Position numbers and translations under genes: made by a program. Source: Clostridia bacterium (GTDB lineage Bacteria; Bacillota; Clostridia; Christensenellales; CAG-138). From it: a DNA stretch of 61,255 nt. Location of the stretch: positions 1-61,255 of the forward strand of contig JAFXZJ010000015.1 in NCBI GenBank assembly GCA_017541305.1, in the 5' to 3' direction. Position 1 is the stretch's first letter. Every line of letters starts with the position of its first letter. Under the pieces are notes generated by a model. The model was not told the origin of the DNA. It was given only the letters and a program-made list of their open reading frames with translations, and ran no database searches. Below are positions 60,427 through 61,255 of this stretch, piece after piece.

Positions 60427-61140
60427 ATGAACGATTCGGTTTTGACAAGGATAACGCTTTCGGGCAGCCTGCGGGGCAGCGCGCGGCTTGTGGAGACCGC
60501 CGGGAAAACGCGCGTGACTCTCTCCGTTCCGGCCGCACCAGAGGGGCTTTATATTATCGCCTGCGGCGAAGGGGGCTGCAGGCGGGCGGAGCTTGCGGGA
60601 AACGGCGCCGAGCTGCCGATGGGCGGCGTGTGCGCGCTTGCGCTGTGCCGCGGGGGACGCGTGCTTGCCAAAGGCTTTGCGGGAAGCTGCCAACGCATGC
60701 GCCCCGGGATCGAAAGCGAGCTGCGCATAATGGCGGCGCAGGGAGCGGATACTTTACCCGCGCCCCGGGCGCATACCGAAAAGCGCACGCCGCCGCAAGC
60801 GCCCGCTCCGGGCCGCGCCGCGCAAAGCATAATCGAGCAGGCAAGGCGGCTTTTCAGTGCGCTCGACCCGCCGGGCGCGCCTCCGGCCGAGGCCCCGCGG
60901 GAGGAGCCCGCGGAGGAGCTTGAATACGTGCACGATCCGTTCCCTCGAACCTTTCCGCACAGCGTGTGGAGGAAGCGCCCCGGCGAGGAAACGCTTTACG
61001 GCGAGCTTGTGATAAGGGGCGTCCGGCGCAGGGCCGCCGCCGTTCCCGCCGATATGAAGGCCGGCGAAAGCGTCAGCCGCATAAGAGGGAGCATACTGCG
61101 CGATAAAAACGGGCGCGCTTACCGGATAGAGCTGAGATAG
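60427..61140 (+). CDS. Unknown protein, 237 residues
   Basis: Residues about 1-100 look like a small beta-rich domain with three Cys pairs. About 110-165 is a Pro/Ala/Glu-rich linker. The C-terminal part (about 170-237) has YVHDPFPRTFPHSVWRKR and GELVIRGVRRRAAAVP, a pattern I associate with uncharacterised clostridial proteins. No signal peptide or helix is visible. No ribosome binding site precedes the ATG. The frame is convincing by codon use, but function is unknown. Confidence 0.65.
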   Translation: MNDSVLTRITLSGSLRGSARLVETAGKTRVTLSVPAAPEGLYIIACGEGGCRRAELAGNGAELPMGGVCALALCRGGRVLAKGFAGSCQRMRPGIESELRIMAAQGADTLPAPRAHTEKRTPPQAPAPGRAAQSIIEQARRLFSALDPPGAPPAEAPREEPAEELEYVHDPFPRTFPHSVWRKRPGEETLYGELVIRGVRRRAAAVPADMKAGESVSRIRGSILRDKNGRAYRIELR

Positions 61141-61163
61141 GGCGCAGAGGAGCCTTTTGGGGC

Positions 61164-61192
61164 TTGCAATCAAGGTGTTTGTCTGTTATAAT
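61164..61192 (+). promoter_or_regulatory. Promoter near the right edge
   Basis: TTGCAA (61164-61169), a 17 bp spacer and TATAAT (61187-61192). Confidence 0.75.
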
Positions 61193-61207
61193 TAAATTTG
61201 GTTTAAT

Positions 61208-61255
61208 ATGCAAACCTATGTACGAAAGAAAGGACAGCTGCGTTTTCAAACGCCG
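61208..61255 (+). CDS. Possible gene start cut by the window end
   Basis: The ATG 15 bp after the -10 box opens a frame (MQTYVRKKGQLRF) that runs out of the window. No ribosome binding site is seen. An alternative is a longer leader with the start beyond 61255; a GAAAGGA site at about 61228 would fit that. Confidence 0.3.
   Translation, partial: MQTYVRKKGQLRFQTP

Overview
The window is a chromosomal segment of a GC-rich, Gram-positive bacterium, most likely an uncultured gut-type member of the Clostridia. The evidence is genes typical of low-complexity-envelope Bacillota (prolipoprotein transferase Lgt with at least six lipoproteins, AddB, SpoIIE/STAS regulators, an Sfp-type PPTase, zinc-type L31, sigma-A promoters with 16-18 bp spacers), a dockerin-bearing amylase, an archaeal-type AspRS, ThyX instead of ThyA, and frequent ATA isoleucine codons in an otherwise GC-rich background. 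The species cannot be named from the sequence.

Layout. 1-530: a dispersed structured repeat and a REP sequence. 535-3477: aminotransferase, YigZ-like protein and IlvE. 3485-5924: terminators, tandem hairpins, an APH-GNAT fusion gene, and a RAYT (REP-associated tyrosine transposase) gene bracketed by its likely REP substrates. 5932-6971: dCMP deaminase and ThyX, which act in sequence to make dTMP. 7078-13746: GH25 lysozyme, a membrane protein with an E2-like domain, an A+T-rich subtilase-lipoprotein operon, a histidine phosphatase and NadE. 13825-18897: L31, ThpR, a transporter, two tandem microproteins too small for usual annotation, an RNA methylase and a Na/Pi transporter. 19048-29872: flavin reductase, lipoprotein, YchF, NlpC/P60 hydrolase, AddB without AddA, a second subtilase, a CofE-like protein and Lgt. 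30126-32135: dnaA without dnaN, tRNA-Gly(CCC), fragments of the tRNA 3' end, a REP and a second, inverted copy of the structured repeat.

The main accessory locus is 33163-49605. It holds an Sfp-type PPTase and a 2408-residue C-A-T-C-A-T-R nonribosomal peptide synthetase, so the expected product is an N-acylated dipeptide aldehyde or its cyclised form. These are followed without a terminator by a complete partner-switch module: a STAS protein, then a membrane sensor with SpoIIE phosphatase and RsbW-like kinase domains in one chain. A GNAT gene ends this run. A separate operon behind a near-perfect operator then encodes a BlaI repressor, an M56 metallopeptidase lacking a penicillin-binding domain, and a permease-ATPase-permease ABC exporter. 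My reading is a regulated, possibly self-protecting peptide-aldehyde system.

49711-61255: a dockerin alpha-amylase, lipoproteins, an SPFH protein followed by two paralogous two-helix proteins, an A+T-rich island (54511-56290), AspRS, a DUF362 ferredoxin with a TetR regulator, and an unknown gene. At least two, perhaps three, genes start 5-7 nt after a -10 box and so look leaderless.
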